NCBI RefSeq assembly: GCF_002775205.1
Contig: NC_036450.1
Location: forward strand, 18,743,479 to 18,807,478
DNA from: Xiphophorus maculatus
Lineage: Eukaryota > Chordata > Actinopteri > Cyprinodontiformes > Poeciliidae
Direction of reading: 5' to 3'
DNA: 64,000 nt
Made by a program: the position numbers and the translations under genes. Below, one piece after another: positions 24,701-32,531 of this stretch (position 1 is its first letter; every line of letters starts with the position of its first letter). Below the pieces are notes generated by a model, which searched no databases, was not told where the DNA came from, and saw nothing but the letters and a program-made list of their open reading frames with translations.

Positions 24701-27700
24701 TAAAAATTTTATAGTTTAATACTAAACAAGGCTATTAATTTCAAACCTGCTCAAAGATATCTGACATGTCATATAGACTAAGTGAAATGAGCTGGAACAA
24801 GAGTATGAACAATGCACCCAGTAGCTAAGCTACAAATCTGGTCTTTCAGGAAAATTGGGAGGAGAAATGCTGTTGTTGAGAGAGACCTCTAAGAAGTACC
24901 AGTTGCAGTTAGCTGCAACTCTTTGTATAAAATGCATCCAATTGTTAGCCGAGCGGTCTCCATGGCAACAGTGATAGCTCTGCCCAGTGACGATGGTGAG
25001 ACGAGATGAAAAGTGTGTGATGTGATTGCTCTTGAACTTGTAGAGGTGGTGATTTTGCATGTTTAAAAATTTGGGTTTCATAAATCCTCGCCTGATTCAA
25101 TAGCTGGTGTGGGCTGGCTGTGACGTAGCTCTGCTTCCCCTTCATCCACTCATAACAACAGATGGGATTTAACCTTTTGTCACTGGACAAAATCTCTCCA
25201 TGTCTAGCAGATGAACACATGCTTACATTCTCCATGGTTTATTTAATTACGAAGCTTACATTCTTTGAGCGGCCTACAACTTGGGAATTTTGAAGATTTG
25301 ATCCAAAGATGGAAACAGCTAAAGTGTAGCAATGAAGAGAGGTTTTAAAGTGACTTGCATTTCCATATGATACAGTACCTTAGCTTTTTAATTGGGCCAA
25401 TGTTTTGTGTTTTGATGCGGAAAACATCCGTCTTATTCTTCTCAAATGCATTCCGGCTTCTGCAAATAAAAATAAAAAATGTGAGAAAGTATTAAAATTT
25501 CTGAGAAATCTGGCATGAGCAACTTCCATTATTTAATCCAGTGAGATTATAACAGACGGATAAAGGAACTGATCTCAGAATCTGTAAAGGGCGTCATCCC
25601 GGCTGATCTGGCTTAAAGGACCCTTGTGGACTGATGGCGGTGGTATAATCTGAAACCTTTCTCAGGCTCTGCCACTTCACCCCTCTCTCCTTGTTCATGT
25701 ATCGTACTTCTGCCCCTCGCAGAGAGGAAACAGAGTGTGTGAGCACATGAAATCCCCCTCTAGCTCAAGACTGCGCATCAGATGGCCTCTTATCTGTTGA
25801 CAGATTCCCTGACAGACTCACATCTGTCTTTTATTTTTTGATTTTAATGTTACTGCGATAAGGCCAAGGATTAAAGTCATAAACTTTCAACAAGTGGACA
25901 TGTGCCCTCATACTCCATTTCAAGTTGCCTGTGAAGATGAAAAGGAGATACTGCAAACTTTGGAATTCATGCAATTTAAATCTGCTGTAATCACACTGAA
26001 TTTCCAAAGAAGTACATTCTTAATGTGCCTTGGAGTCTTGAAGAAATAAGCATCTCCCTTACCTGTATTGTGTGCGAAGTGTAAATGTATCACAACACAA
26101 TACAGGCAGGACCAGACGCATATCGGAGTAAGGTGAAACTGCTAACTAAGCCAGAAGTTTATTGTATAAATACCAGAGGAATCAAAGGCATCTTTGTCCA
26201 GCATTTTATCAAATTAGCTGTCAGACAGTTTGGACATACTGAATACAACACATGTTGATGCATTCTGAAATGAATGAATGGGACCACCACAAGGTGTGGA
26301 TGACATGATCCACAGCGGTTGACAATAAGCTGTGTGTATCCTATACGCTGCCAAGGTAACCCTGTCTGTCAGTCAGCGTGAGTGGAGATAAAAGCAGCCT
26401 CCTGCTGATAAGATCCCCTGAAAGTCATTTGATCATCTGCATAAATGACATTGTGGTCTTCTTTCATTCCTTTGTGAATGGAAACGAAGACTAGCCATGC
26501 CACATAGTTCCTCCTTACTCCAGATATTCTGAGTCCAATAGTTCTTTTTGTTGTTTTTCTTTTTACATCTGTATGAAGGAGAGATTCCTGCTTCACAAGA
26601 AAACCATTTAGTCTATTTTCAAATGTCAAAGCTTTTAGAGTGACCAGTGGGAAGTTGAACAGGAATTCTCTCCCATACAGTGTCATATTCACAATACAAG
26701 CAAACACAAGTACAGAATGTTAACCATCCTTTTGTAGACCAGTTAGCAAGTACCTCTTTTCTGTGCTGAGGAATTAGGGAAAAACAGAAAACATTAAAAG
26801 TTAATGATTCACTCTGAAAATATGCAAAACCTGTAAACATCAGTGGTTATGTACATTATATTGAAAAACATAAAATATATTAAACTTGGTCTTAAATCAA
26901 AAAGTTGAATTGCTGGGGAAACATTTCTATTAAGCGCCATAATTATACTTACTTGCTTGCCAAGTGAACCTTGGGTGAGACGCCAAAGTCTCCAAAGAGG
27001 GTAACAAAAACATTGGCATCAGTCCCAGCTCCCTTTACATCACCTGTGACTGTAACCACCTCATATACTGAAAGAAAGAGGACACTGGATATTAAATACA
27101 ACCACAAAAAAATCGACGTTCCCTGTTGTATTTATGAGAGACCCTGATTAAAGGCTTTAACCACCCAAAATTATTTAGTTGGAGCTTTTTCTTTTTGTTT
27201 CAGTTAAAACTGAATTTAAGTTAGGTTAGTTTTACAGCACCAATTCACAACAAAAATTTTATCCCAAGGCACTTTATAGGAAAAACGGGGAAACTAAATT
27301 TATAGAAATATGTGATCATCTCTCTCCTGTTGATGGAGTTCCTCAGCCTGAGATTGAGTCCAGCCGCTATACAGAAGAAGTTCATTCATCAGCTTTATTA
27401 GAGATTTTGCTCTCATGTTCATGATCCATAACTCCATAGATTCAAGTCAAAATGTAGAACTGGTCAATATTTGGTGTTTGACTTCACTATAACAAACTGG
27501 GCTAGTACTTGTGTTGTTGCCAACAATGTTCCAATCCATTTTTACAAATCTAGGCGCCATAAAACATTAATGTTTCCACTTGATGAAGAAAATGTACACC
27601 AGCCTGGAGGGAGCAATAATCACTTTTCCAGTTAAGTACCATATCTAGCCCCACACTCTAGTGTATCCCAAAGATCATGGCAACAAAATAAAATGAACAC

Positions 27701-30006
27701 ACACACGCACACACACCCCGACAAGATACCCTCTGCTCCACACATGCCTTGTCATCCTGCATAGGCACCAGCTTTCTCTGCCACCCAGCGTGTACGCCAC
27801 ACAACCCAGAACCCACTGGAGAGACTCTACTGCACTTTGGATCCCCCAGAATGAAATGCAAGGGGAAAGTTTCTCTACTGGTTTTCTAAAGGTTTTCTGA
27901 CATTTTTAATCAGAGTAAAATGCATATTTTTGACATATGTGGCTTGTGGATTTCAATGAAAATGGTTAAGACGTAAATAGTTCTTTCAAGACTAATCAAC
28001 ATGGTTTCACAAGGAAAAAGTCATTGTTCCAGGTGCAACAATACCAAGAAAATTTGTCAGAATTGGTTGTTACAATAATCCTTCAAGTACTTTATAGGAA
28101 TCCTATACCTGAAACTTCAAAAGTATGATTTTCTTTACCCTTACATTATATAAGGGTAAAGTTATTTCACTCGGAGGGATCAGGTTCCTCTAAAATTCTT
28201 ATCCATGGATGCTGTAGATTAATGAATAATACAACAAAGCCATGATATATGTTGTATATGTCCTTCTCAAAAAATTGAGAAGAAAAAAAATAAAAAAATG
28301 CACCTGCTGGCAACAGACAGACAACAGAAGGATGAGATTGATCCAACAAGAACAGGGATTCCTAACTAACAGCAATCTGAGCTATTAAGATCCGATTAAA
28401 GAGAAAGGGAGACACCTGATAAAATCAGATGAACAGTGGCCTGGTAAAACTGACCTTTGTTAAACTTCTCAGGGTGTAAGCCATCTGGGCGAGCCAGTCA
28501 GATAGCAAAGATATATACAAAGAGCTAGAGCACTCTCCACTTTAAGATAAAAATGTGTTCAAAAACTTTAAAGCACATCAAAGTTATAGAGATTTTATCG
28601 AACCAATTGCTTTAATTTGTGTTGTGACTGCACACTGCACATTACATTTTGTCTCTCATTTTTGAAGAATAAGCAAATGGATCACATTATAGTGAAAACT
28701 GAAGAAGAAGTTGTGAATTACTAATTAAAAACTCCCAGACAGATGTATCATCTAAAAGTTTACGCATCACAAATCTGTAAGGCATCTTTACCAGAGGTGC
28801 CAATTAATGTGGGAGGAACAGTGTTCCCATTTTCTCATTTATCACTTTCGGTTTGAAACTCTAAAATAACCTCATGGATTCAAGAAATTTATACTTAGAC
28901 TGTTGAAAATAAAATCTATCTACAATCAAATGTATTGTTCAGAATACAACAGTCCCTCCTGAATATTCTCCTGACCCTCGGTGGCCCCAGTGGTGCTCCC
29001 AGTCCCTCAGACTGGGACAGCACCCAGCTCCTCTGTTTGGCTCCATTCATGTGGAACATAACTGAGCTTTCATCCAGAACAATCACAGAGGGACTCCCCT
29101 GCTTGATAATGGTTGGAGCTGAATGTGGCTGGAAAGAACCTTCAACCAGGCCAGATTTATTCACTTCCAAAGAAGAACATCAGGCATTTCTTCTTCTTTT
29201 TTTTTTTTTGGCATTGTGTGATCCTTACCTTTCTTTTTGTAGTACTCGTCTTCATATCCATCTGAAGAGTCTGTGTGGTAGTTGAACAGCTCGTTCTGGT
29301 AGATCAAGGCGTAATCCACCTGTTTGCTTTTGGATTTTTTCCCTTTTTTCTTTTTATCATCATCGCTGTCTCCAGAGCTCTTCTTGGCCTTCTTCTTTTT
29401 CTTTTTCTTCGAGTCTTCCTCTTCCTCTTCGTCTTCCTCGATCAAGGGCTCCTCACCGTCATCATCATGAGACTTCTTCTTCTTCTTGCCATTTTTGGAC
29501 TTTTTGTCCTTGGACCCCATCTCCTCCTCTCCCTCTGGAATCTCTACGGACGACTTTTTTTTCTGCTTCTTCTTCCCCTCAGTCACTTCCTCTTTAAGCC
29601 GCTCAGATTTGTCCTTTCTGGGTTTGGTTGTGGCCTCATTGTTGTTCTGCTCACCCTCAGCATCCTTACTTGAAACTGTAGCCTCAGCTTCAGGGTCAGC
29701 ATCATCATTTGGTTTCTTTTTCTTCTTTTTCACCTTATCTCCTTCTTTCTCCTTCTTCTCTTTCTCTGGCGACTCCTGGGTCTCGGAGCGTTCTGTGCTC
29801 TTGTGTTTCCTCCGACTCTTTCCTCTTTTCGTGGCGTCTCCATGGGTCAACCCCTGGCCACTCTCCTTTAAATTTGGCTCCGTTTCCTCCACTTCGTCAT
29901 CAACCTCTTCGGTTTCTTCCAAAGCTGTGGATTTTTTCTGTTTCGACGTCATCTTTAATTCATCCACTTCCCTGGCCTTTAGTTTCGTAAGTGCTGCCTT
30001 GAGTTT
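2452..30006 (-). CDS. loxhd1: Lipoxygenase homology domain-containing protein 1 (partial, 36 coding exons)
   Basis: LOXHD1 is a protein of tandem PLAT (beta-sandwich) domains. In vertebrates it is needed in cochlear hair-cell stereocilia, and human mutations cause deafness DFNB77. I rebuilt 36 exons by splice sites; every junction keeps phase (6,196 nt in total) and the order matches human LOXHD1 repeat by repeat. From the ATG at 29952 the window encodes about 2,047 residues: a charged N-terminus (1-241), PLAT 1-13 (242 to about 2035) and the start of PLAT 14. Hallmark motifs recur: TGD followed by AGTDA, FxRG, a RIxHDN strand, WFLD, then CxRWL and DDG. Two charged linkers interrupt the series, in exon 19 (K/E-rich) and exon 31. 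Three introns use GC donors. The human protein is about 2,211 aa, so the final domains are missing to the left. All other introns are GT-AG. Teleosts may carry paralogues; which one this is cannot be told. Confidence 0.95.
3588..3625. repeat. (TA)n microsatellite in loxhd1 intron 34
   Basis: An interrupted TA tract fills a third of a 132-bp intron and begins a few bases from the exon 34 donor at 3630. Confidence 0.9.
5172..5910 (-). CDS. loxhd1: loxhd1 charged linker and PLAT repeat 12 (exons 31-33)
   Basis: Exon 31 (5778-5910) encodes a Ser/Asn linker ending in [11 protein letters not shown]. It has no residue-level similarity that I can see to the human linker at this point. Exons 32 (5491-5699) and 33 (5172-5357) encode the divergent repeat 12: [20 protein letters not shown] lacks the AGTDA motif, as human repeat 12 also does. 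Then [29 protein letters not shown] and RVFNVLDAE follow. Residues about 1731-1906. Confidence 0.92.
6431..7351 (-). CDS. loxhd1: loxhd1 PLAT repeat 11 (exons 29-30)
   Basis: Exons 7197-7351 and 6431-6640 encode residues about 1609-1730: [26 protein letters not shown], then [29 protein letters not shown] and [12 protein letters not shown]. The intron between them contains a full Tc1/mariner-type MITE (6686-7151). Confidence 0.94.
6686..7151. mobile_element. Tc1/mariner-type MITE in loxhd1 intron 29
   Basis: The left end CAGTACCTCACGAAAG and right end GAGCACTG are imperfect inverted repeats. Both ends carry an inner CTTTTCCACATT / AATGTGGAAAAG pair, and the element is flanked by TA on each side (6684-6685, 7152-7153). 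This end structure and the TA duplication are typical of a widespread fish Tc1/mariner-derived family. There is no transposase frame; the 70-codon ORF inside is noise. Confidence 0.75.
7516..8924 (-). CDS. loxhd1: loxhd1 PLAT repeat 10 (exons 26-28)
   Basis: Exons 8743-8924, 8504-8620 and 7516-7678 encode residues about 1455-1608: [20 protein letters not shown], the distinctive [18 protein letters not shown] also seen in human repeat 10, [20 protein letters not shown], and [20 protein letters not shown] followed by a linker. Intron 27 (7679-8503) is AT-rich without recognised content. Confidence 0.94.
9035..9601 (-). CDS. loxhd1: loxhd1 PLAT repeat 9 (exons 23-25)
   Basis: Exons 9497-9601, 9291-9419 and 9035-9202 encode residues about 1321-1454: [37 protein letters not shown] and [26 protein letters not shown]. 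Introns are short (89-129 bp). Confidence 0.93.
9668..9807. repeat. AATAG and AAT microsatellites in loxhd1 intron 22
   Basis: A short AATAG run (about 9668-9687) is followed by a (AAT)n tract (about 9749-9807) with one interruption. Confidence 0.9.
9951..11918 (-). CDS. loxhd1: loxhd1 PLAT repeat 8 (exons 20-22)
   Basis: Exons 11767-11918, 10409-10542 and 9951-10099 encode residues about 1176-1320: [45 protein letters not shown], then [13 protein letters not shown] and an acidic linker [10 protein letters not shown] before the next repeat. The 1.2-kb intron 20 (10543-11766) is largely MITE-derived. Confidence 0.93.
10615..11035. mobile_element. Probable degenerate Tc1-like MITE remnant
   Basis: This part of loxhd1 intron 20 resembles fish Tc1-like fragments in composition (for example CTTTATTGGAATTA near its left end), but I could not define both ends or a TA duplication. 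Confidence 0.3.
11088..11405. mobile_element. Short inverted-repeat element (MITE), CACTGCAAAA ends
   Basis: The left end CACTGCAAAAACACAAAA pairs with the right end TTTTGTGCTTTTGCAGTG (17 of 18). Inner segments also pair: AGTATTTTTG with CAAAAATACTT, and AATATCTTAGTACACTT with its complement near 11336. The element is 318 bp. A target duplication is not obvious, so the superfamily is unassigned. Confidence 0.75.
12043..18266 (-). CDS. loxhd1: loxhd1 PLAT repeat 7 with charged insert (exons 18-19)
   Basis: Exons 18106-18266 and 12043-12376 encode residues about 1011-1175, separated by the 5.7-kb intron that hosts the opposite-strand ORF. Exon 18 reads [20 protein letters not shown]. Exon 19 has [20 protein letters not shown] and [11 protein letters not shown], then a run of Lys and Glu (about 35 residues), then [12 protein letters not shown]. 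Human repeat 7 has a K/E-rich insert at the same place, so the insert is ancestral though its length differs. Confidence 0.92.
12786..13436. repeat. Fold-back element with about 88-bp inverted arms
   Basis: The left arm 12786-12873 and right arm 13349-13436 are near-perfect reverse complements (for example TGTTAAGCTTGTTAACAAG against CTTGTTAACAAGCTTAACA). They enclose about 475 bp of AT-rich sequence. The arm ends are themselves palindromic (ATAAATGTTAAAATGATC and its complement). A nearby hairpin lies at 12724-12781 (GGATATAGGTAAT repeated and inverted). No transposase frame is present. Confidence 0.8.
13175..14455. repeat. Degenerate repeat of two alternating palindromes
   Basis: AGATATCT-like and GACTAGTC-like palindromes alternate roughly every 20-25 bp, with AT-rich spacers such as AAAATTACAATTCA. 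The repeat unit is therefore near 44 bp. At least 15 AGATATCT-type and 10 ACTAGTC-type sites are visible. The array is interrupted at about 13545-13880 by unrelated sequence. Spacing and spacers have drifted, so the array is old. Its first part overlaps the fold-back element. Confidence 0.8.
14478..15371 (+). CDS. Unrecognised protein, probable 3' terminal exon, antisense in loxhd1 intron 18
   Basis: This is the longest frame in the window (297 codons) and runs opposite to loxhd1. A strong acceptor-like tract (CTTGTTTCTCACAG) ends at 14634, so the first 52 codons, including an apparent hydrophobic segment, are probably intron. The exon then begins [20 protein letters not shown] and runs 246 codons to the TAA. 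It is rich in Val, Lys, Thr and Asn, has no signal peptide after 14635, and contains regions like [20 protein letters not shown] that look helical. The C-terminus is basic ([12 protein letters not shown]). A poly(A) signal AATAAA lies at 15445-15450. I do not recognise a family. It could be the last exon of a fish gene nested in this intron, an intronless retrocopy, or part of a repeat. Absence of frame breaks suggests recent or current constraint. Confidence 0.55.
   Translation: MLKRPAIERDNMRLCCVGGFDAIGVNVYDVIMLVLFFCLPFSLILTLHLFLTEPGSVRVVPAALAENLNFILKQKKSTTIPSRMDSLSKGTPVVTVETLLVPINSLFTDLNWMEFLHLTAGKPDRSTTCSLVKILGHFLKLFTSNVLDNFQKEKFTIEAVERVVGNKVPEAFAKVLEVDGDIRTKHTEVINMLIVQYVVNKVNSNTTKNYHKHILNYMVHETKLMIKDLFVALQISHKKTKTVTFPRQVSIVYPAETQCCFKILKNRIVGFFRKYVWRRSSKVAPMVIVEKTENVFI
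15445..15450 (+). terminator. Poly(A) signal after the unrecognised ORF
   Basis: AATAAA sits 74 bp after the stop codon at 15371, a normal distance for a short 3' UTR. This supports a plus-strand transcription unit, although the hexamer is common in AT-rich DNA. Confidence 0.4.
15478..15511. repeat. TTTGATGAAGT direct and inverted repeats
   Basis: Two direct copies of GTTTGATGAAGT are followed at once by the inverted copy ACTTCATCAAAC, forming a potential hairpin just after the poly(A) signal of the ORF above. Confidence 0.65.
15539..15655. repeat. (AATAG)n microsatellite with retroelement-like tail
   Basis: About 14 perfect AATAG units are followed by TACTTTATTCATCCCAGCAG and GGGAAATTAC. 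The TTTATT-CATCCC-GGGAAATT string beside a short tandem repeat is the usual 3' end of a common fish non-LTR retroelement. Only this tail is visible. Confidence 0.65.
16654..17465. mobile_element. hAT-type MITE 1 (CAGTGGTTCTTAACC ends)
   Basis: Perfect 15-bp terminal inverted repeats, CAGTGGTTCTTAACC and GGTTAAGAACCACTG, bound an 812-bp element. It is flanked by identical 8-bp duplications CTCTAGCA (16646-16653 and 17466-17473). These ends and the 8-bp duplication define a hAT element. No transposase frame remains. A second inverted-repeat structure (16864-17072) is nested inside. Confidence 0.92.
16864..17072. mobile_element. Inverted-repeat element nested in hAT MITE 1
   Basis: CTTTATTCTGGCCCC and GGGGCCAGAATAAAG are 15-bp inverted repeats, continued inward by imperfect CAAAAGTATTT pairing. 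The interior is poly-T-rich and contains repeated GGCCCC motifs. It may be a separate insertion into the hAT element or the element's own subterminal structure. Confidence 0.5.
17474..17920. mobile_element. hAT-type MITE 2 (TGTCAAA ends)
   Basis: The right end reads TTTGACACCCCTG and the left end CCTGTGTGTCAAACTC, a mutated version of its complement. The subterminal CTCAAGGCCCGTGAGCC and TATGGCCCAAAA are typical of a common vertebrate hAT family. Target copies are CTCTAGCA (17466-17473) and ATCTAGCA (17921-17928), 7 of 8 identical. The 447-bp element has no coding capacity. Confidence 0.82.
18017..18076. repeat. Fragment of a Tc1/mariner-type end
   Basis: The string ATATGAATACTTTTGCAAGACACAGTG at about 18047-18073 (shown here only as the pattern GAATACTTTTGCAAG) resembles the terminus of a widespread fish Tc1-like MITE. 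Only one end is present. Confidence 0.45.
18356..18836 (-). CDS. loxhd1: loxhd1 PLAT repeat 6 (exons 16-17)
   Basis: Exons 18640-18836 and 18356-18548 encode residues about 881-1010: [31 protein letters not shown], then [20 protein letters not shown] and [12 protein letters not shown]. Exon 16 ends at a GC donor (AAG|gcaagt at 18639). The 91-bp intron between them is one of the shortest in the gene. Confidence 0.92.
18956..21143 (-). CDS. loxhd1: loxhd1 PLAT repeat 5 (exons 13-15)
   Basis: Exons 20989-21143, 20731-20891 and 18956-19032 encode residues about 750-880. Motifs are [39 protein letters not shown] and [10 protein letters not shown]. Exon 14 ends at a GC donor (CAG|gcaaga at 20730). 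Intron 14 (19033-20730, 1.7 kb) separates the halves of the CxRWL motif and contains transposon-like sequence near 19850-20320. Confidence 0.92.
19850..20320. mobile_element. Degenerate DNA-transposon remnant in loxhd1 intron 14
   Basis: Phrases such as CATCACCACACCATGTTTGA and TTCTTGGGGATCATCAGGAT resemble a frequent old fish DNA transposon. Termini and superfamily are not resolved and no frame survives. Confidence 0.4.
21237..21837 (-). CDS. loxhd1: loxhd1 PLAT repeat 4 (exons 10-12)
   Basis: Exons 21677-21837, 21473-21559 and 21237-21372 encode residues about 622-749. The repeat opens with [20 protein letters not shown], the same Trp-rich first strand as human repeat 4. It continues with [16 protein letters not shown] and [20 protein letters not shown]. 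Confidence 0.93.
21950..22413 (-). CDS. loxhd1: loxhd1 PLAT repeat 3 (exons 8-9)
   Basis: Exons 22163-22413 and 21950-22085 encode residues about 493-621. The first reads [20 protein letters not shown] and includes [12 protein letters not shown] and GWYCEK. The second carries [18 protein letters not shown]. It matches human repeat 3, including the unusual WYCEK in place of WFLD. Confidence 0.93.
22551..23860 (-). CDS. loxhd1: loxhd1 PLAT repeat 2 (exons 5-7)
   Basis: Exons 23762-23860, 22763-22911 and 22551-22674 encode residues about 369-492. Motifs are [34 protein letters not shown], and [16 protein letters not shown]. Exon 6 ends at a GC donor (AAG|gcatgt); reading on to the nearby GT would create a stop, so the GC site is required. 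Intron 5 (22912-23761) is gene-free and includes an unclassified moderately GC-rich stretch (about 23150-23650) that may be old transposon sequence. Confidence 0.92.
24447..27067 (-). CDS. loxhd1: loxhd1 PLAT repeat 1 (exons 2-4)
   Basis: Exons 26953-27067, 25379-25459 and 24447-24631 encode residues about 242-368. The domain begins [20 protein letters not shown], then AFEK, a Gly-Pro strand and HDNTG in exon 4, [11 protein letters not shown], and a C-terminal [10 protein letters not shown]. It is very close to human LOXHD1 PLAT 1. The 1.5-kb intron 2 and the 0.75-kb intron 3 hold only AT-rich and repeat-like sequence. Confidence 0.93.
29229..30006 (-). CDS. loxhd1: loxhd1 exon 1 as numbered here: Lys/Glu-rich N-terminus
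   Basis: The first in-frame ATG is at 29952-29950; the frame stays open upstream to a TAG at 30009-30007. That TAG overlaps a possible acceptor (CATTAG), and the codons from 30006 ([18 protein letters not shown]) look coding, so an upstream coding exon is likely. Downstream comes about 200 residues of Lys, Glu, Asp and Ser with several runs of 5-7 lysines, then a segment [15 protein letters not shown] that aligns with the start of human LOXHD1 (IDFLALYEAELLNYA). The donor is AAAG|gtaagg at 29228. The human N-terminus is far shorter (about 45 residues before PLAT 1), so the charged extension is a fish elaboration. It could act as a nuclear-localisation-like or filament-binding basic tail; that is inference. 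Confidence 0.85.
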
Positions 30007-30208
30007 CTAATGGTGTAAGACAATTCATTTGACCCTTGGCTATGGTTAGATTCTGGACCTGTGAAATCTGCAGGATGCCGGGCATCTAAAGCTGAAGATG
30101 TATGGTCTCCAGGTACTGAAACGGGGAATCTCCCCCTTGATGATGTGCTACTTGGGTGGTATATGAACATAAACCACACAAACACCTCTCATGAAAAATT
30201 ACTGGCAC

Positions 30209-30298
30209 CTCAGTGATCACGTGAGCCACTGGGAGAAAGCCCTGTGAAAAAGGAGCCTTGCCCAGAGAACTTATCCTCTCTGCCACGGCATCCTCCAT
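30209..30298 (-). CDS. loxhd1: Tentative upstream first coding exon of loxhd1
   Basis: An ATG at 30298 opens a frame beginning MEDAVAERISSLGK. A candidate donor GAG|gtgcca at 30208 ends the exon in phase 0, and the proposed acceptor at 30007 also needs phase 0. Joining them keeps the frame into [10 protein letters not shown]. The donor is weak and there is no homology support, so this is only a candidate for the true start. The alternative is translation from the ATG at 29952. Confidence 0.3.
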
Positions 30299-32530
30299 TA
30301 TTTATGGTGTCAGGATCGCTTTACAAGCCGGGGGCGTCTCGCTTTTACCTGCAGACACACACAAACACACCTCCGCACAAATGCATACACACTCCTTTGC
30401 AACTGCCTCTCTTTGTTCTTGCATAGAGAAGCTAAATCTGAGTGAATGATCATTACAGCAGGCTGAAAATGAATATCTCGGTTTAGATACAGTAGCAAGT
30501 TGGGGTTTTGTTTTCTTTTGAGAGTTGCGTGTGTAGCTTTAGAGAGAAAGAAACTCATTGTCTTGATGAAAAAAAGTCAATCTTACTGAGCTCACAAATG
30601 AAATCTAATATTTTAGTTTTATGGGGCTGAATCTCAACTTTACTTCTGTCTATGCTTGTCTTTAGTTAAGTAACATGCAGCCTGGGTTAAGTGGACTGTT
30701 TATTAATCAGTGTGCTTGTTAACCCATGAACTGTTTTAATATTGATAATACAAAATGTAGCAAAATTATGGAAAATAAAGAAAATCTAAGACAATAGTCA
30801 TCAGTGTTTTTATCTATTTTGGGGGGGAAAAGTGTTAATAAATCAAACACTGAACATGTAAAATACATGTTACGTATTTTATATAAACAGAAAAAAAAAT
30901 ATATTTAATGTTTCATGAAGGTAAAAAAAAACTACATATCTTCATTGCACTCCTATCCTGCTGGCACCCACATGTGCCCCTGACTATGAGCCATATCATC
31001 CCATTAGTCTTATTGCTGCCATCTGACACCTGATGCACTATAGCATCAAGGGGAAGGGCAGAGCATGGTCATATTGATCTGTCAACATCAAATTACCCTA
31101 CCAAATGGAAGACAGCAGACCTCGTTTACCTCAGTGAAGAATCACTCCCCTACGCTCCGAGACTGAATGCTCTTTCATCCTATCAAAAATTTAAAGCACA
31201 GCGTGGCAAATATGATTTTGGTTTCATGCTGCCAAACAGTTTGGACCCAAGATGTTCCTTCGGAGATCTGTTTTGGAGGTTTTCAAAACCTACACCAAAC
31301 AGTGCAGTTCAGTGAAACTGTTAAAACATTTTTTTTATTAGTGCAGAAACTATTAAAACTGAGACAGGACATATTTAACTCTGATTTTGTTTACTGTTAC
31401 CTTATATTTCACTATATAAACAGATGAGAACATTTAGATGAGTTACACTGAAAAACCATAGCAAATATGTTATTCCTGAAACACAAAGCAAGTGGGTGTT
31501 TGGTCAGTTTGCATTACTGTAATGGATATTTAAACTACTATGTGTAAAAATTGACCTATAATTTTCCAGGGTTGTTTTTTTTTATTATTTTATCTGTCTT
31601 AAACCAAAACTTTGCATTAGTTTTAATAAAATACTGCGGCCATCTTAGATTCTACAGAGTAATTTCCATTTTTACACAACATTCTTATTTTTCATCTGAG
31701 TTTTTGTTTTATTGATCCATTACGTTGATTGATCCACACTTATTGTATCTTTCTATATTTTTGATAGAAGATCTTAAATGTACCTGTATTCTACTAACTT
31801 GTGTATATTTCTGAAATAAGGCAATTTACTTTTATTTTAGAAGGATCTTAAAAGGGGCTTTGCCACTCCAGCCCCCATGTTCCACTGTTCTTTGGATGCC
31901 TTCCATGTCCAACACACCTGAATCAAATGAATGGTTAATAACCAGGCCTTTGTAAAGCTTGTCGACGTGCCAAGTAGGTAATTCAGCCCATTGATTCAGG
32001 TGTGTTGGATCAGGGATGCATCCAAAAGTTGCAGGACAGTGGCACTCAAGGACTGGAGTTGCAGAATCCTACCTTAAGGTGTAATTTTCTTAAATCTAGC
32101 TGCTAATGATAGCTATATTTTCTCAATAACCTTAAGTTAAATATATTTTTTGTCCCTTCAACTGAATTATCTATCTTCTATATCACATTTTATTTTTCAT
32201 TTTAAAACCCCCCAAAATTACACCCATTTCATTGGGATTTTATGACAAACTAACACAGGGTAGAGCATAACTTCGAAAGGGAAAGAATAGAATAGAAATA
32301 TGCAGAAATAACTTCATAATCCTAAACATCCTTGAATCTATGGGCTTCATTCTTTGACCAAGATTACAAGACAACACATTTTACATGTAGAAAGACAAAG
32401 TGCTAGAGAACATGTGACCCCTCAGCACCTTCATGTGTCGGTCATCAAACTACACTATAAACTACAAATAGGTAGGTCATTTTGAAAGACACACACATTC
32501 ATTAATAGCCATTTGAGAAATTCGAAACAG
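30299..32530. other. Intergenic region between loxhd1 and st8sia5
   Basis: This lies upstream of loxhd1 and downstream of st8sia5. Apart from one MITE copy (31860-32066) and a fragment resembling a Tc1-like repeat near 32190-32300 I see no exon. ORFs here are short and have no recognisable product. Any loxhd1 promoter would lie near 30300-30700; no TATA box was assigned. Confidence 0.5.
31860..32066. mobile_element. Fish MITE copy A (AACACACCTGAATCA family)
   Basis: CCAACACACCTGAATCA and TGATTCAGGTGTGTTGGA form an inverted repeat about 70 bp apart. Flanking arms with CCACTGTTCTTTGGATGC and GCATCCAAAAGTTGCAGG extend the pairing. This is a very common teleost element. Related copies lie at 34666 and 37122. 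Confidence 0.7.
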
Positions 32531-32531
32531 G

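Noticed and set aside
29965..29967. Start of loxhd1 at residue Met before DELK
   Set aside because: The codon there is GTG, not ATG; the first ATG in frame is at 29952 and the frame probably begins further upstream.
29275..30010. Plus-strand frames of 132, 174 and 93 codons rich in Leu, Phe and Ser
   Set aside because: They are antisense images of the Lys/Glu-rich loxhd1 exon; the hydrophobic look comes from complementing AAG/GAA codons.
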